A DNA stretch of 64,000 bases from Clostridium beijerinckii. Lineage in GTDB: Bacteria; Bacillota; Clostridia; Clostridiales; Clostridiaceae. The notes under the pieces are model-generated. The model did no database searches, was not told the origin of the DNA, and saw only the letters and a list, made by a program, of their open reading frames with translations. The position numbers were made by a program, and so were the translations under genes. Shown here one piece after another: positions 17,450 to 26,839 of the stretch. Location of the stretch: positions 815,001-879,000 of the forward strand of contig CP029329.1 in the NCBI GenBank assembly GCA_003129525.1, in the 5' to 3' direction. How positions within the stretch are numbered: the first letter of the stretch is position 1; every line of letters starts with the position of its first letter.

Positions 17450-19492
17450 TCACCAAATTCCTAATCTATCTTCAGGTTTAACATACATGCTATCTTTTTC
17501 TGTAATTCCATATATGTCATAGAATTTTTGAAATTGCGGTAAAACTCCATTTACCCTAAATTTATTAGGTGAATGAACATCTAAATTTAGTACATACTCT
17601 GTATATTCCTTTGTTGTTATTTGGCGCCAAGTAATAGCATAACTTTCAAAAAATGCTTTATAATTTGGCATGTCCATCTTATCTAATATATCTAATAGAC
17701 AAGATACACCTCCAATATCAGCAATATTTTCTCCAACTGTAAGATAGCCATTAATTTTTGATCCCGGCAATACCTCTATCTGACTATAAAAATTTGCTAT
17801 TTTTTCAGCCTTGGCTGTAAATTGTTCGTAATCTTTTTTATTCCACCAATTATTAAGGTTACCATCCGAATCATATTGTGCCCCAATATTATCAAAGGCA
17901 TGACTAATTTCATGACCAATAATAGCACCAATCCCACCTAAATTTTCTTCTCTAGTTTTATTAGAATCATAAAAATGCCCTTGAATAATTCCACCGGGAA
18001 TAATAATTGAATTCTCATTTGCACTATAAAATGCATTAACTGTTTGAGGTGTAAATACATCTTTCTTCTTATCTGCTCGTTGATTTATTCTGCTATATAT
18101 CTCATCATTTGCAGAAATTCTCAATGTCACTATATTTTCAAAAAGTGAGCCACCTTCTTCATAAGCTTTAATACTTATTTTTGAATAATCAATCCAATCT
18201 TCCGGATAACCTATTTTTACATTTAATTTATCCAGTTTATCAATAGCATTTTTCTTAGTTGATGCACTCATCCACTCAAGATTTTCAATTTGTTTCTTAT
18301 ATGTTTCTATGATTTCTTTAGTTATGCTTTCTACATCTTCTTTTGTCTCTTTAGGCACATATCTTTCTGCATAAATCTTTCCAACAGCCATTCCCATCAT
18401 ATAACTTACTGTATCTATTGCATCATCTTCTTTTGATACAGATCCTGTTATTCCAAGTAAACTATTTTCATATTCTTTATTAGCATTCTCAAAATTTTCA
18501 TTTAAATAATATGATGCAAAAGTCAAATTAATTATCTCTATATAATTCTTTATAAGATACAAGTTTTTTTGTATATATAATTTATTAAATGCTTTTAACC
18601 ATTTAGGATCTTGCAAAATGATTTTATTTGCTTTATCTACCCCCAAAGAGTTCATAATAGCTGGCAAATTTAAATTGGGTGCTAAATCATTAAGTTCATC
18701 TAACGTATATACATTATACACAGCATCAATCAAATTTGAAGTTGTAGATTGCTCTTGCGCTCCCATAATAGATGGTGCTATCAGTCCTTCAAATTTAAAC
18801 ATATTATCTACTTTAGTTTTTGCTTCTTCTTTTGTATATCCACTTAATACTAGAATTTTATTATAATAACTTTCTGTTAATTTTTTATTTCTGACAGTAT
18901 TTTCTGTAGGATTGGTATATTCATCTGGATTTCCTAAGCTTAATCCTGTAGCGCTTATATACAATATGTTATTTGTAACATCTTTTATATCTCTGTTCAC
19001 AGAAAACTTTACTGTAGAATTTAATATTTCTTTATTATTCCATAACTTTGTAATATCATCTATTGTTTCTGCTGCCCTAATTTCATCTAAAATTTTTTGA
19101 ACTGGTTTTAATCCCTCATTATTTCTTGCGGCTACATTTAGTGTATTGTTGTATATATTGATAATTTTCTTTTCATCACTGTTTTGCTTATATTTATCTT
19201 TATCAATTAATAACTGATTAATTATATCCTTAGTTTGACTTGTTACTTTTTCTTCAACATCATCAAAAGTAGAGGCAGTTGATTTTCCTTCTTTAATTTT
19301 TGTAGTATTCAGCCACTCACTATTTATTACGTCATAAAAATCATCTTGTAATCTTACGCCTTGGCTATTGTCGGTAGTTTGAATCTTTGATTCCACTTCA
19401 ACTGCTTTAACGACAGTATATGACTCAGGACTCATCATTAACATAAAGATTAATATGCTTACTATAGCACCTAGTCTTTTTATTTTATTCAT
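17450..19492 (-). CDS. Secreted M13 family zinc metallopeptidase (PepO/neprilysin-like)
   Basis: A 680-residue endopeptidase. An N-terminal signal (KRLGAIVSILIFMLMM) suggests export. Mature features are the N-terminal QDDFYDVINSEWLNTTKI, NAFYSANENSIIIPGGIIQG before the active site, the zinc motif HEISH (about 529-533), the third ligand in GENIADIGG (about 588) and the C-terminal HSPNKFRVNGVLPQFQKFYD, all typical of M13. Length fits the family (650-700). The usual end CxVW is replaced by RLGIW. It would cleave small extracellular peptides, which fits the neighbouring Opp importer, although it is a separate transcript. The ATG has a GAGAGGCTG site. Confidence 0.92.
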   Translation of the reverse strand: MNKIKRLGAIVSILIFMLMMSPESYTVVKAVEVESKIQTTDNSQGVRLQDDFYDVINSEWLNTTKIKEGKSTASTFDDVEEKVTSQTKDIINQLLIDKDKYKQNSDEKKIINIYNNTLNVAARNNEGLKPVQKILDEIRAAETIDDITKLWNNKEILNSTVKFSVNRDIKDVTNNILYISATGLSLGNPDEYTNPTENTVRNKKLTESYYNKILVLSGYTKEEAKTKVDNMFKFEGLIAPSIMGAQEQSTTSNLIDAVYNVYTLDELNDLAPNLNLPAIMNSLGVDKANKIILQDPKWLKAFNKLYIQKNLYLIKNYIEIINLTFASYYLNENFENANKEYENSLLGITGSVSKEDDAIDTVSYMMGMAVGKIYAERYVPKETKEDVESITKEIIETYKKQIENLEWMSASTKKNAIDKLDKLNVKIGYPEDWIDYSKISIKAYEEGGSLFENIVTLRISANDEIYSRINQRADKKKDVFTPQTVNAFYSANENSIIIPGGIIQGHFYDSNKTREENLGGIGAIIGHEISHAFDNIGAQYDSDGNLNNWWNKKDYEQFTAKAEKIANFYSQIEVLPGSKINGYLTVGENIADIGGVSCLLDILDKMDMPNYKAFFESYAITWRQITTKEYTEYVLNLDVHSPNKFRVNGVLPQFQKFYDIYGITEKDSMYVKPEDRLGIW

Positions 19493-19698
19493 TTTTCAGC
19501 CTCTCTTTCCGCATGGTTTTTGATGGTTGTTATTCTATATGTGCTTTAATAAATACTTTTGTTTAGATTAACAACTGAATATAATCCCAAATTTACCAAA
19601 ACATTAAGTTTATTAAGTTAAAACTTACCTATATACAAAAACTTTATACTTTAAAAGAAACAACGATAATATTATTTACCGTTTACACAGTATTTTAA

Positions 19699-20982
19699 TT
19701 AATAATTAGGCTTGTCCAAATAAATATAACCATATAAGTAGCTTGTTTCATATATTTCTCTATATTTAAATGTTACTCCATGCCACATTGATTCAGATAT
19801 ATAAACTTTTCCGTTTTCAATTTTTTCAACAATTGCAACATGTCCGCTTCCTCCAGAATTTGGCAATTCAGATTTCCATACTGCAATAGATCCCACCCTA
19901 GGTTTAGATCCATATTCATATTTCCCACTTTTTTTATTAGCTTCCCACCACTCGTAACCATTACCTATAAATCCTGCATCATTCGGTTCACTTCCAGTAA
20001 TCTCCCATGCACGCCCCCAAGCATACCATGTACAATTTCCTTTTATCAACTTTCCTCCACTAGAAAATGGTGGTGAAAGCCTTACTTTATAAAAAACATT
20101 ACTATCTGAATAATAGTGTTCATTATCCAAACTTGGTTCCGTATTCCTTATTTCACCTTTATCCAAATCATTTTCTAAATCTATTTCCTCATTCTTAATA
20201 GGATTCTTATCTTCATTTGAACCACTATTTAAATTTGTGCTAGATTCTTGAGTTATAGGCTTTTCAAAGCTAATCCAATTTGAACTTACCCAACCCTTTT
20301 TTCCATTAGTACTTATATGATAAAACCCATTTTTTTCATCATCAATAATTTTAACTTCAGCTCCTTTTGCCAAGGATCCTATTTTAGCTGAAGAAATTGA
20401 TGCTTCTAATCTAATATTTAATGAATCACTATTAGTGGAAACATATGCTATCTTTACTTTGCCATCATTTTTATCACTTTTTATATTACCTACAACCTCT
20501 GACTCTGTTTGCATCTGTTGAATTATTCCCTTATCATTTAACATTCTTCCACTATCTGAAAAAGTATAGACTTTTCCATCTATTCCAAGGGTTCCTGTTT
20601 CCATTTCTCCACTAGAATTTGTAAAGTACCAATTCCCATTATCATTAATCCAACCAATGCTCATTATTCCATCTTCTTTAAAATGATACCATTTTTCATT
20701 AATTTCTTTCCATCCTGTATTTAGCATTCCACCACTAGATAGATTGTACCAATTCTCATTATATTTAATCCAACCCGTACTCATTGCTCCATCTTCTTTA
20801 AAGTAATACCACTTTTTATCAATCTCTTTCCATCCAGTAGTCTTAACTGTACCTTCTATCCAGTTCCAATCATTTTTTGAATTATTAATCCATTTAGCTG
20901 AAGCTGGTATATAATACATGTTTGTTATTATTAAACTCGTCATTCCTGCTATTATTATCTTTTTAAGAAATTCTTTCTTCAC
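19699..20982 (-). CDS. Secreted CHAP-domain cell-wall hydrolase with wall-binding repeats and SH3
   Basis: A 427-residue exported protein. It has a signal segment (FLKKIIIAGMTSLIITNMYY). Residues 35-150 contain four or five choline/glucan-binding type repeats (GWKEIDKKWYYFKEDG, GWIKYNENWYNLSSGG, and so on). A bacterial SH3 domain lies at about 172-235 (LNIRLEASISSAKIGSL). An acidic linker follows, then a C-terminal CHAP amidase/endopeptidase domain (about 300-420). Catalytic Cys is in KGNCTWYAWGRAW and His in GSGHVAIVEKI. The start is GTG with AAAGGGGAAAAC. Likely a peptidoglycan remodelling enzyme bound to wall teichoic or cell-wall polymers. A bacteriocin-like role is less likely because there is no immunity gene. 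Confidence 0.92.
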   Translation of the reverse strand: MKKEFLKKIIIAGMTSLIITNMYYIPASAKWINNSKNDWNWIEGTVKTTGWKEIDKKWYYFKEDGAMSTGWIKYNENWYNLSSGGMLNTGWKEINEKWYHFKEDGIMSIGWINDNGNWYFTNSSGEMETGTLGIDGKVYTFSDSGRMLNDKGIIQQMQTESEVVGNIKSDKNDGKVKIAYVSTNSDSLNIRLEASISSAKIGSLAKGAEVKIIDDEKNGFYHISTNGKKGWVSSNWISFEKPITQESSTNLNSGSNEDKNPIKNEEIDLENDLDKGEIRNTEPSLDNEHYYSDSNVFYKVRLSPPFSSGGKLIKGNCTWYAWGRAWEITGSEPNDAGFIGNGYEWWEANKKSGKYEYGSKPRVGSIAVWKSELPNSGGSGHVAIVEKIENGKVYISESMWHGVTFKYREIYETSYLYGYIYLDKPNY

Positions 20983-21039
20983 TTATTGTTTTCCCCTTTT
21001 TTCTAAATTAAATTATTTTTTATAATTCATTTATCACAT

Positions 21040-21265
21040 GTAATTTTATCTGATAGCTAGCATCCGTGACATTCTCACTTATCTGCTTAACTGGGAGATA
21101 ACGGTTGCACGCTCCTAGACGAGGTGCCCCTTGGGGTTACATTGTGACCCTTGAGGTTACATTGTGACCCTTGAGGTTACATTGTGACCCTTGAGGTTAT
21201 AAGTTTAACTAAGATTCTGATGGGGATCAAACCCCACCTGAATCAAGTTTCACTTGATTATCAAT
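21040..21265. repeat. Structured block with 20-bp tandem hairpin repeats
   Basis: Three tandem 20-bp units CCCTTGAGGTTACATTGTGA lie at 21128-21147 (one change), 21148-21167 and 21168-21187, and a partial fourth at 21188-21199. Each unit contains GGTTAC-ATT-GTGACC, able to fold as a small hairpin with one G-U pair. They are followed by stems TGGGG/CCCCA (about 21219-21236) and AATCAAG/CTTGATT (21241-21259). The block is GC-richer than its surroundings and lies upstream of the CHAP gene. It is not a CRISPR, since there are no spacers. From 21266 to 21412 nothing is recognised. Confidence 0.75.
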
Positions 21266-21412
21266 TAAATCAGGGTATTTTTTTAAGTCTAGACCAGCAA
21301 AATTTAGTTTATTGCATATTCATCCAAAATTATTCTTCATACTTTAAATATTAACTCAAAATTAATAAATTAACAAATATAATTATATTAGTTTAAGTGG
21401 TTAAAAATAATA

Positions 21413-21475
21413 AAAGTGCCTGTCCATTAAATATAACAATTCCTCTTTATATTTAATGGACAGGTACTTCTTTAC
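21413..21475. terminator. Terminator downstream of bofA
   Basis: Inverted repeat 21413-21435 with 21448-21469 (core CCTGTCCATTAAATATA), 66 nt after the bofA stop. Likely works in both directions. Confidence 0.8.
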
Positions 21476-21535
21476 CTACTATTATTAATTTTTGCAATAT
21501 CTTAAATTCCTTTAAACTTAAATTTCTAAATTTGA

Positions 21536-21805
21536 TTATAAAAACAGTGCTATTATAATTAATACAATAACTCCTGGAACTCCAAAAAATCCTGCTACCA
21601 AAGCTGTAATTGGATTAATTGCTAATGAGAAGCTAACATTTATACCTATCAAGCTAAGATTTGCAATTATAAAGTTTACTACATATAATATAATAACTCC
21701 TATTATTCCATTTATAACTATTTTTATTGGCCACTTTAATAATTTTATTGCTAGAAATAATATCACTATTCCTAGCAATCCGTATAATAGATATTGTCCA
21801 CCCAT
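21536..21805 (-). CDS. bofA: Pro-sigma-K processing inhibitor BofA
   Basis: An 89-residue membrane protein with two or three hydrophobic segments and the BofA C-terminal signature NPITALVAGFFGVPGVIVLI. In Bacillus BofA holds the SpoIVFB protease inactive in the forespore outer membrane until late sporulation. In clostridia the gene is kept in the same place after recR, though the SpoIVFB pathway is often incomplete. It is the last gene of dnaX-ybaB-recR-yaaL-bofA, 21 nt after the yaaL-like gene. It indicates an endospore former. Confidence 0.92.
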   Translation of the reverse strand: MGGQYLLYGLLGIVILFLAIKLLKWPIKIVINGIIGVIILYVVNFIIANLSLIGINVSFSLAINPITALVAGFFGVPGVIVLIIIALFL

Positions 21806-21826
21806 GTTTAACTTCCCCCACTTTAT

Positions 21827-22105
21827 TTATTCAGCAATTTGCACACTTTTTTCGACTATATAATCGTATCCAACAGTTATGCCCACTTCTCTTGCTATCC
21901 CTAGTAAATAATCATACCTTTTTCTTGCAACATTTTCTGAGTAAATCGCTACTTCTATCAAATTTTCATCATTAACATTATTAAACATACTACGTGCTAC
22001 ATTTATTTCCATTTTCGCAATTTCCATATCTTCTATTAATTTTACATACATATTTGGATTATTAGTCTTTTCCATCAGGTGCTCTACAATATTCTTTTTA
22101 TCCAT
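21827..22105 (-). CDS. yaaL: YaaL-like protein (DUF2508)
   Basis: A 92-residue helical, charged protein of the YaaL/DUF2508 family, recognised by its size, position between recR and bofA, and the segment KLIEDMEIAKMEINVARSMF followed by ARKRYDYLLGIAREVGI. No catalytic motif is visible and the function is unknown. ATG with GGAGGGATTTAC upstream. Confidence 0.8.
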   Translation of the reverse strand: MDKKNIVEHLMEKTNNPNMYVKLIEDMEIAKMEINVARSMFNNVNDENLIEVAIYSENVARKRYDYLLGIAREVGITVGYDYIVEKSVQIAE

Positions 22106-22195
22106 GTAAATCCCTCCAAAAACTTCTTGTTACTATTTTATCCACACGTTGGAAGGAATATACATATTTTTAGCTTTATAATTTTTCAAATATTT

Positions 22196-22795
22196 CTAAA
22201 GTTCTTTTCTTCCCTCTAGAGCTTTAGATAATGTAACTTCATCAGCATAGTCCAAATCACCACCAACGGGTATTCCAGATGCAATCCTAGTTACCTTAAT
22301 ATCAAGAGGTTTAAGTACCTTAGATATATACATTGCAGTTGCTTCTCCCTCTATATTAGGATTAGTTGCCAATATTACTTCCTTTACTTCTTCACTCATT
22401 CTTGAAACAAGCTCCCTAATTTTAATATCTTGAGGACCTCTTCCTTGCATTGGAGATATGTTACCATGTAATACATGGTATACACCATTATATTCTTTAA
22501 CTTTTTCCATTGTCATAATATCCTTTGGTTGCTCTACTACACATATAGTTCCCTTATCCCTATTAGGATTATCACATAATGGACATGGATCTCTATCTGT
22601 AAAATTTCCACATACAGAGCAATATTTAATAGTTCCTCTTGCCTGAACTAATGCATTAGCAAATTCTCTTACTTCATCATCTGGAAGATTTAAAATATGT
22701 AATGTTAACCTTTGAGCAGTCTTTTGCCCTATACTTGGTAATTTAGCAAATTCCTCTATTAATTTTTCTATGGCTATTGGATAAAAGTCCATCAT
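22196..22795 (-). CDS. recR: Recombination protein RecR
   Basis: A 199-residue RecR that acts with RecF/RecO in loading RecA at gaps. It has the N-terminal helix-hairpin-helix ([17 protein letters not shown]), the zinc finger [16 protein letters not shown] (residues 58-73) and a Toprim domain with [11 protein letters not shown] and [15 protein letters not shown]. Length is standard. It starts ATGATG after AAGGAGAAGC. It follows ybaB by 166 nt in the usual dnaX-ybaB-recR order. Confidence 0.96.
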   Translation of the reverse strand: MMDFYPIAIEKLIEEFAKLPSIGQKTAQRLTLHILNLPDDEVREFANALVQARGTIKYCSVCGNFTDRDPCPLCDNPNRDKGTICVVEQPKDIMTMEKVKEYNGVYHVLHGNISPMQGRGPQDIKIRELVSRMSEEVKEVILATNPNIEGEATAMYISKVLKPLDIKVTRIASGIPVGGDLDYADEVTLSKALEGRKEL

Positions 22796-22961
22796 AATTT
22801 CAGCTTCTCCTTTTATTAATTTTTCATTTAATTATCTAAAAACAATAATTGCATATACAATGTATTTTGATTAATTATTTTCTTAATATAACTTATTACA
22901 AAAAAGCATACAGACTGAAGGATAAACCAACATCTCTGCATGCTAATTGTTATCATTATTC

Positions 22962-23303
22962 TTAGAATAATCCGCCTGACATTCCGCCTGTTAACTTACC
23001 CATTTTGCTTGCAGATTCTTCTTCTGCTTTTTTTAATACTTCGTTAACTGCACTCATTATTAAGTCTTCAAGCATTTCTACATCATCTGCATCTACAACT
23101 TCTGGCTTTATATTAATTGCTATTACCTCTTTTTTACCATTTATCTTTACTACTACAGCACCGCCGCCTACTGATGCTTCAAACTCTTTTGTTTCAAGTT
23201 CCTTTTGCATATCTTCCATTTGCTTTTGCATCTTTTGTGCTTGCTTCATAAGATTATTCATATTACCGCCACCAAAGCCTCCTGGAAATCCACCTTTTGC
23301 CAT
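22962..23303 (-). CDS. ybaB: YbaB/EbfC nucleoid-associated protein
   Basis: A 113-residue DNA-binding protein. The start is the ATG of [15 protein letters not shown] (23301-23303) after AAAGAGGAGGA. A longer frame begins inside that ribosome binding site. It shows the family body [19 protein letters not shown], the [14 protein letters not shown] strand and the C-terminal MGKLTGGM. YbaB dimers bind DNA and may shape the nucleoid or assist RecR/DnaX nearby. Confidence 0.95.
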   Translation of the reverse strand: MAKGGFPGGFGGGNMNNLMKQAQKMQKQMEDMQKELETKEFEASVGGGAVVVKINGKKEVIAINIKPEVVDADDVEMLEDLIMSAVNEVLKKAEEESASKMGKLTGGMSGGLF

Positions 23304-23339
23304 AAAAAAATCCTCCTCTTTCTTAAATATCATTTTTTA

Positions 23340-23515
23340 ATTATAAAACAACTTCTTGCAATTGACAATGTATAATTGACAGCTGACAATTATGTCTGAA
23401 AGCCCCAGAAGGAAAGTTCGAAGAACCAAATTTAAGATTCGGGCTCTTACTTTTCCTTTAAAATTTCTAAGAAAATACTTTTTCAAAAGTTATAAGAATT
23501 TGTTCCTTAATTGTT
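23340..23515. other. Intergenic dnaX-ybaB spacer with small repeats
   Basis: Contains AATTGACA/ACAATTAT type short repeats at 23358-23393 and an imperfect hairpin AGCCC...GGGCT around 23400-23450. No gene. These may be remnants of small intergenic repeats, with no second copy visible here. Confidence 0.35.
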
Positions 23516-23523
23516 AATTGTTA

Positions 23524-25176
23524 TTATTCATCGTATATTTCAAATGGTATTCCCTCTATTGTTTCCTTTAATAATTCTTCTTTATTTTTATTTTCTTTAT
23601 CTTTTTTTACCACATAGTCTACTATTATTTTTTCTTTTAATGCCTCAGAAAATACAGCATTTACAATATCTTTATATTCTGATTTTTGCAATCTATCTTT
23701 ATTAAATGCGTACATTGCCTCATACTCTAAAGTAACTACTCCAGCCTTAAAACTATAAGGTTTAGCTGTAACAATTGATGCATAAACAATCATTGCTCTT
23801 TTTGCTTTAAATTTTTCTAATATTTCAGTCCATGCCCTACCAACATCGTCAAGAGTTAACGCTGAATTACCATTAACTTGGGAATTTCCTTTATTGCTAT
23901 CATTAGCATTATCTTTAGCTATAGTTTTTTTGATTTGATTTCCCTGAATTGCAGTAGAATTCATTTTAGTATTTACAGAATTTGAATTTTCATGTGCTGC
24001 TTCACCTTGAATAATTTGTATTTTTCCACTTTTTAATGATTCCTCAAGCTTATTTATTCTTGATAATATAACTTCATTTGAAGTATCATATTCAATTTTA
24101 CACATCTTTATAATAGCAAGTTCTAGATATAATCTACTTTGTTTACTTGCTTTTGAATTCATTTCAGCATCTTGAAGTATTCTAATATCCCTCATTATTT
24201 CTTCAACTCTAATTTTCTGACCTTGTTCCTTAATCATGGAAATATTCTCAAGGGACATATCTAAAACTTCTTCTGGATTATTTGTAACCTTAACCATGAG
24301 CAGGTTTCTAAAATGGGATATTAAATCCTTTATAAATAGTTGCATATCCTTACCTGAATAAACTAACTTATCAATTATAACCATACATTTTTCAATACTT
24401 CTATCTACAATTGCATAAGTTATATCAAATAAATATTCATTAGTTACAAGCCCTAATATACTAACTAAATCTTCATAATTAATTTGTTTTTCTCCCATAG
24501 CAATTGCTTGATCCAATATACTTACTGCATCCCTCAATGCACCATCACATACTCTTGCAATTAAATCTAAACTTTTTTGTTCATAATTTATATTCTGAGC
24601 ATCAGTAATCCTTCTAAGTAGAGTAGAAATCACATTTTGATTTATTCTCTTAAAATCAAATCTTTGACATCTAGATAAAATTGTTATAGGCAATTTTTGA
24701 GGATCTGTAGTTGCCAATATAAATATTACATTTTTAGGCGGTTCTTCTAAAGTTTTTAGAAATGCATTAACTGCTCCCACGGATAACATATGAACTTCAT
24801 CTAATATATATATTTTATATTTAGCTTCTTGTGGTGGGTATTTAGTATCATCTATAATATCTCTAATTTTATCAATACCATTATTAGAAGCTGCATCTAG
24901 CTCTGTTACATCAATCGCTAATGCTTCATTTATCTTTATGCACATTTTGCACTTATTACATGGCTCTCCATTATGTAAATCAAGGCAATTTACTGCTTTT
25001 GCCATTATTTTTGCAGTGGATGTCTTTCCCGTTCCTCTTGTTCCACAAAAAAGATATGCATGTGCAATTCTATCATTTAAAATTTCGTTTTTTAATGTTG
25101 TGGTTATGTGTTCTTGCCCAACAACATCTTCAAAAATCCTTGGTCTCCATTCTCTGTATAGTGCTGTATAACCCAC
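23524..25176 (-). CDS. dnaX: DNA polymerase III gamma/tau subunit
   Basis: A 550-residue clamp-loader ATPase. N-terminal YREWRPRIFEDVVGQEHI, Walker A GTRGTGKTS (about 45-53), a zinc module CLDLHNGEPCNKCKMC, Walker B ILDEVHML, and sensor SRCQRFDF form the AAA+ core. The C-terminal part binds the polymerase. Only one full-length product is obvious and I did not see a frameshift signal. Start is GTG with GAGGTGAGAGC. The product loads the beta clamp at the fork. Confidence 0.95.
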   Translation of the reverse strand: MGYTALYREWRPRIFEDVVGQEHITTTLKNEILNDRIAHAYLFCGTRGTGKTSTAKIMAKAVNCLDLHNGEPCNKCKMCIKINEALAIDVTELDAASNNGIDKIRDIIDDTKYPPQEAKYKIYILDEVHMLSVGAVNAFLKTLEEPPKNVIFILATTDPQKLPITILSRCQRFDFKRINQNVISTLLRRITDAQNINYEQKSLDLIARVCDGALRDAVSILDQAIAMGEKQINYEDLVSILGLVTNEYLFDITYAIVDRSIEKCMVIIDKLVYSGKDMQLFIKDLISHFRNLLMVKVTNNPEEVLDMSLENISMIKEQGQKIRVEEIMRDIRILQDAEMNSKASKQSRLYLELAIIKMCKIEYDTSNEVILSRINKLEESLKSGKIQIIQGEAAHENSNSVNTKMNSTAIQGNQIKKTIAKDNANDSNKGNSQVNGNSALTLDDVGRAWTEILEKFKAKRAMIVYASIVTAKPYSFKAGVVTLEYEAMYAFNKDRLQKSEYKDIVNAVFSEALKEKIIVDYVVKKDKENKNKEELLKETIEGIPFEIYDE

Positions 25177-25515
25177 AGGCTCTCACCTCGCTATTTTCTT
25201 AAGCCCATGAAGAAAATAACACGCCTACAATGAAACCCATATTTCAGGCTGTTATTTCTTGAATGTGCTTAAATATAAACTTATTATACACCACTAAATG
25301 AATAATTAGTATAAGGACTCATTAAATATTTGTTCTCTACTACTTTAATCTAATGACTAAGATTTATTAATGTTATAAATTATATCTCATATGTATCACA
25401 TCTTGAACTTGTTATTTTTTATATCCCTAAGTCATTATTATGTGCTAAAATAATGAAAGAATATATTTGAAAAATTATTCAAAAAGCACAGGATAATTAG
25501 GAGGAATACATAAAA
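25177..25515. other. Divergent dnaX-thyA intergenic region
   Basis: It holds the dnaX and thyA promoters, not clearly resolved. At 25205-25262 an imperfect hairpin (AGAAAATAACA...GGCTGTTATTTCT) contains a variant of the dispersed motif seen at 17400. No gene. The SRP RNA gene, which usually precedes dnaX in clostridia, is not here. Confidence 0.5.
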
Positions 25516-26307
25516 ATGAGCTTATATGATGATAAATACTTATCTATTGCTAATGATATATTAGAAAATGGATACCTTGATAACAATAGAACTGGAATGC
25601 CAACTTATAAATTACCTCATCAAATCATGCAATTCAATTTAGAAAAAGAATTTCCTATACTAACAACTAAATTTGTCGCTTTTAAAACTGCCGTTAAAGA
25701 ACTTTTATGGATATTTAAAGATCAATCGAATAATGTAAAAGATCTTCAAGCACAAAACGTTAAAATTTGGGATGAATGGATGATGGAAGACGGAACTATT
25801 GGAACCTCTTATGGCTTTATAGTTAAAAAGTTTAATCAAATGGATAATTTAATCGAGGCTTTAAAAAATAATCCTCAAGACAGAAGAATGATGCTTAATT
25901 TATGGCAAATACCATATTTAGATGGTGGTGCATTGTATCCTTGTTGTTTCCTTACAATGTGGGATGTAACAGATGGAAAACTAAACTGCATGCTTGTACA
26001 AAGAAGCGGTGATTGGCCTCTTGGAGTTCCATTTAATACAAGTCAATATGCAGTACTCGTTCATTTACTAGCTCAAGTTACAGGACTTAAGCCTGGATTG
26101 TTTACTCATGTTATAAACAATGCTCATATATATAAAAATCAAATTGAAGGTGTGAAAATTCAATTAACAAGAAAAAATGATGCATATAATGCTCCTAAGC
26201 TTTGGATTAATCCTGAAATTAAAAACTTCTATGACTTTACACCAGAGGATATAAAGCTTGAGGGTTATGAACATCATGACGCAATCAAAATGGAAGTATC
26301 AGTATAA
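25516..26307 (+). CDS. thyA: Thymidylate synthase, ThyA
   Basis: A 263-residue folate-dependent enzyme converting dUMP to dTMP and forming dihydrofolate. It has DNNRTGM (phosphate-binding Arg), IWDEWM, the catalytic region [28 protein letters not shown] and the C-terminal EGYEHHD. The residue after the nucleophilic Cys is Cys rather than His, and other parts ([19 protein letters not shown]) resemble the Bacillus subtilis/phage phi3T ThyA type rather than E. coli. ATG follows TTAGGAGGAAT. Its partner dihydrofolate reductase is next, which fits the need to recycle dihydrofolate. Confidence 0.95.
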   Translation: MSLYDDKYLSIANDILENGYLDNNRTGMPTYKLPHQIMQFNLEKEFPILTTKFVAFKTAVKELLWIFKDQSNNVKDLQAQNVKIWDEWMMEDGTIGTSYGFIVKKFNQMDNLIEALKNNPQDRRMMLNLWQIPYLDGGALYPCCFLTMWDVTDGKLNCMLVQRSGDWPLGVPFNTSQYAVLVHLLAQVTGLKPGLFTHVINNAHIYKNQIEGVKIQLTRKNDAYNAPKLWINPEIKNFYDFTPEDIKLEGYEHHDAIKMEVSV

Positions 26308-26331
26308 TAAAGTTTTAAGGAGGACTAATAA

Positions 26332-26823
26332 ATGATATCAATAAGTGTTGCTGTTGCAAAAAATAATGTTATTGGAAAAGATAATAAATTACTATGGCAC
26401 ATCTCAGAAGATTTAAAGAGATTCAAACAAATTACTTCTAACAAAAAAATGATTATGGGAAGAAAGACTTTTGAATCATTGCCTGGAATTTTACCAAATA
26501 GAGAACACATAATTGTAACTAGAGATGAGAACTTTAGCGTTGATTCAGATAAAGTTACAATAGTTCATGATTTAAATTCACTGCTTGAAAAATATTCAAA
26601 TTGCGAGGATGAAATCTTTGTAATTGGTGGATCAGAAATTTATAAGCAACTCCTTCCTTATACGCAAAAAATATATCTAACCAAAATAGATGAGACTTTT
26701 GAAGGTGATACATATTTTCCTGAAATTAATTATGATGAATTTAAAGCAGAGTATGTTTCTGAACAACTTATTGATGAAAAAAATGGTCTTAAGTATACAT
26801 TTATAGATTTAGTAAGAAACTAA
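26332..26823 (+). CDS. folA: Dihydrofolate reductase
   Basis: A 163-residue enzyme reducing dihydrofolate with NADPH. It starts ISISVAVAKNNVIGKDNKLLWHISEDLKRF (substrate loop; acid Glu/Asp near 27). It has MIMGRKTFESLPG and the NADPH-binding FVIGGSEIYKQLLP. Length is standard. ATG with AAGGAGGACTAATA, 24 nt after thyA, so the two are co-transcribed and regenerate the folate used by ThyA. Confidence 0.95.
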   Translation: MISISVAVAKNNVIGKDNKLLWHISEDLKRFKQITSNKKMIMGRKTFESLPGILPNREHIIVTRDENFSVDSDKVTIVHDLNSLLEKYSNCEDEIFVIGGSEIYKQLLPYTQKIYLTKIDETFEGDTYFPEINYDEFKAEYVSEQLIDEKNGLKYTFIDLVRN

Positions 26824-26839
26824 AACTGGAGGATTTTGT

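Noticed and set aside
21128..21199. CRISPR-like array
   Set aside because: The 20-bp repeats are directly adjacent with no spacers and no cas genes nearby.
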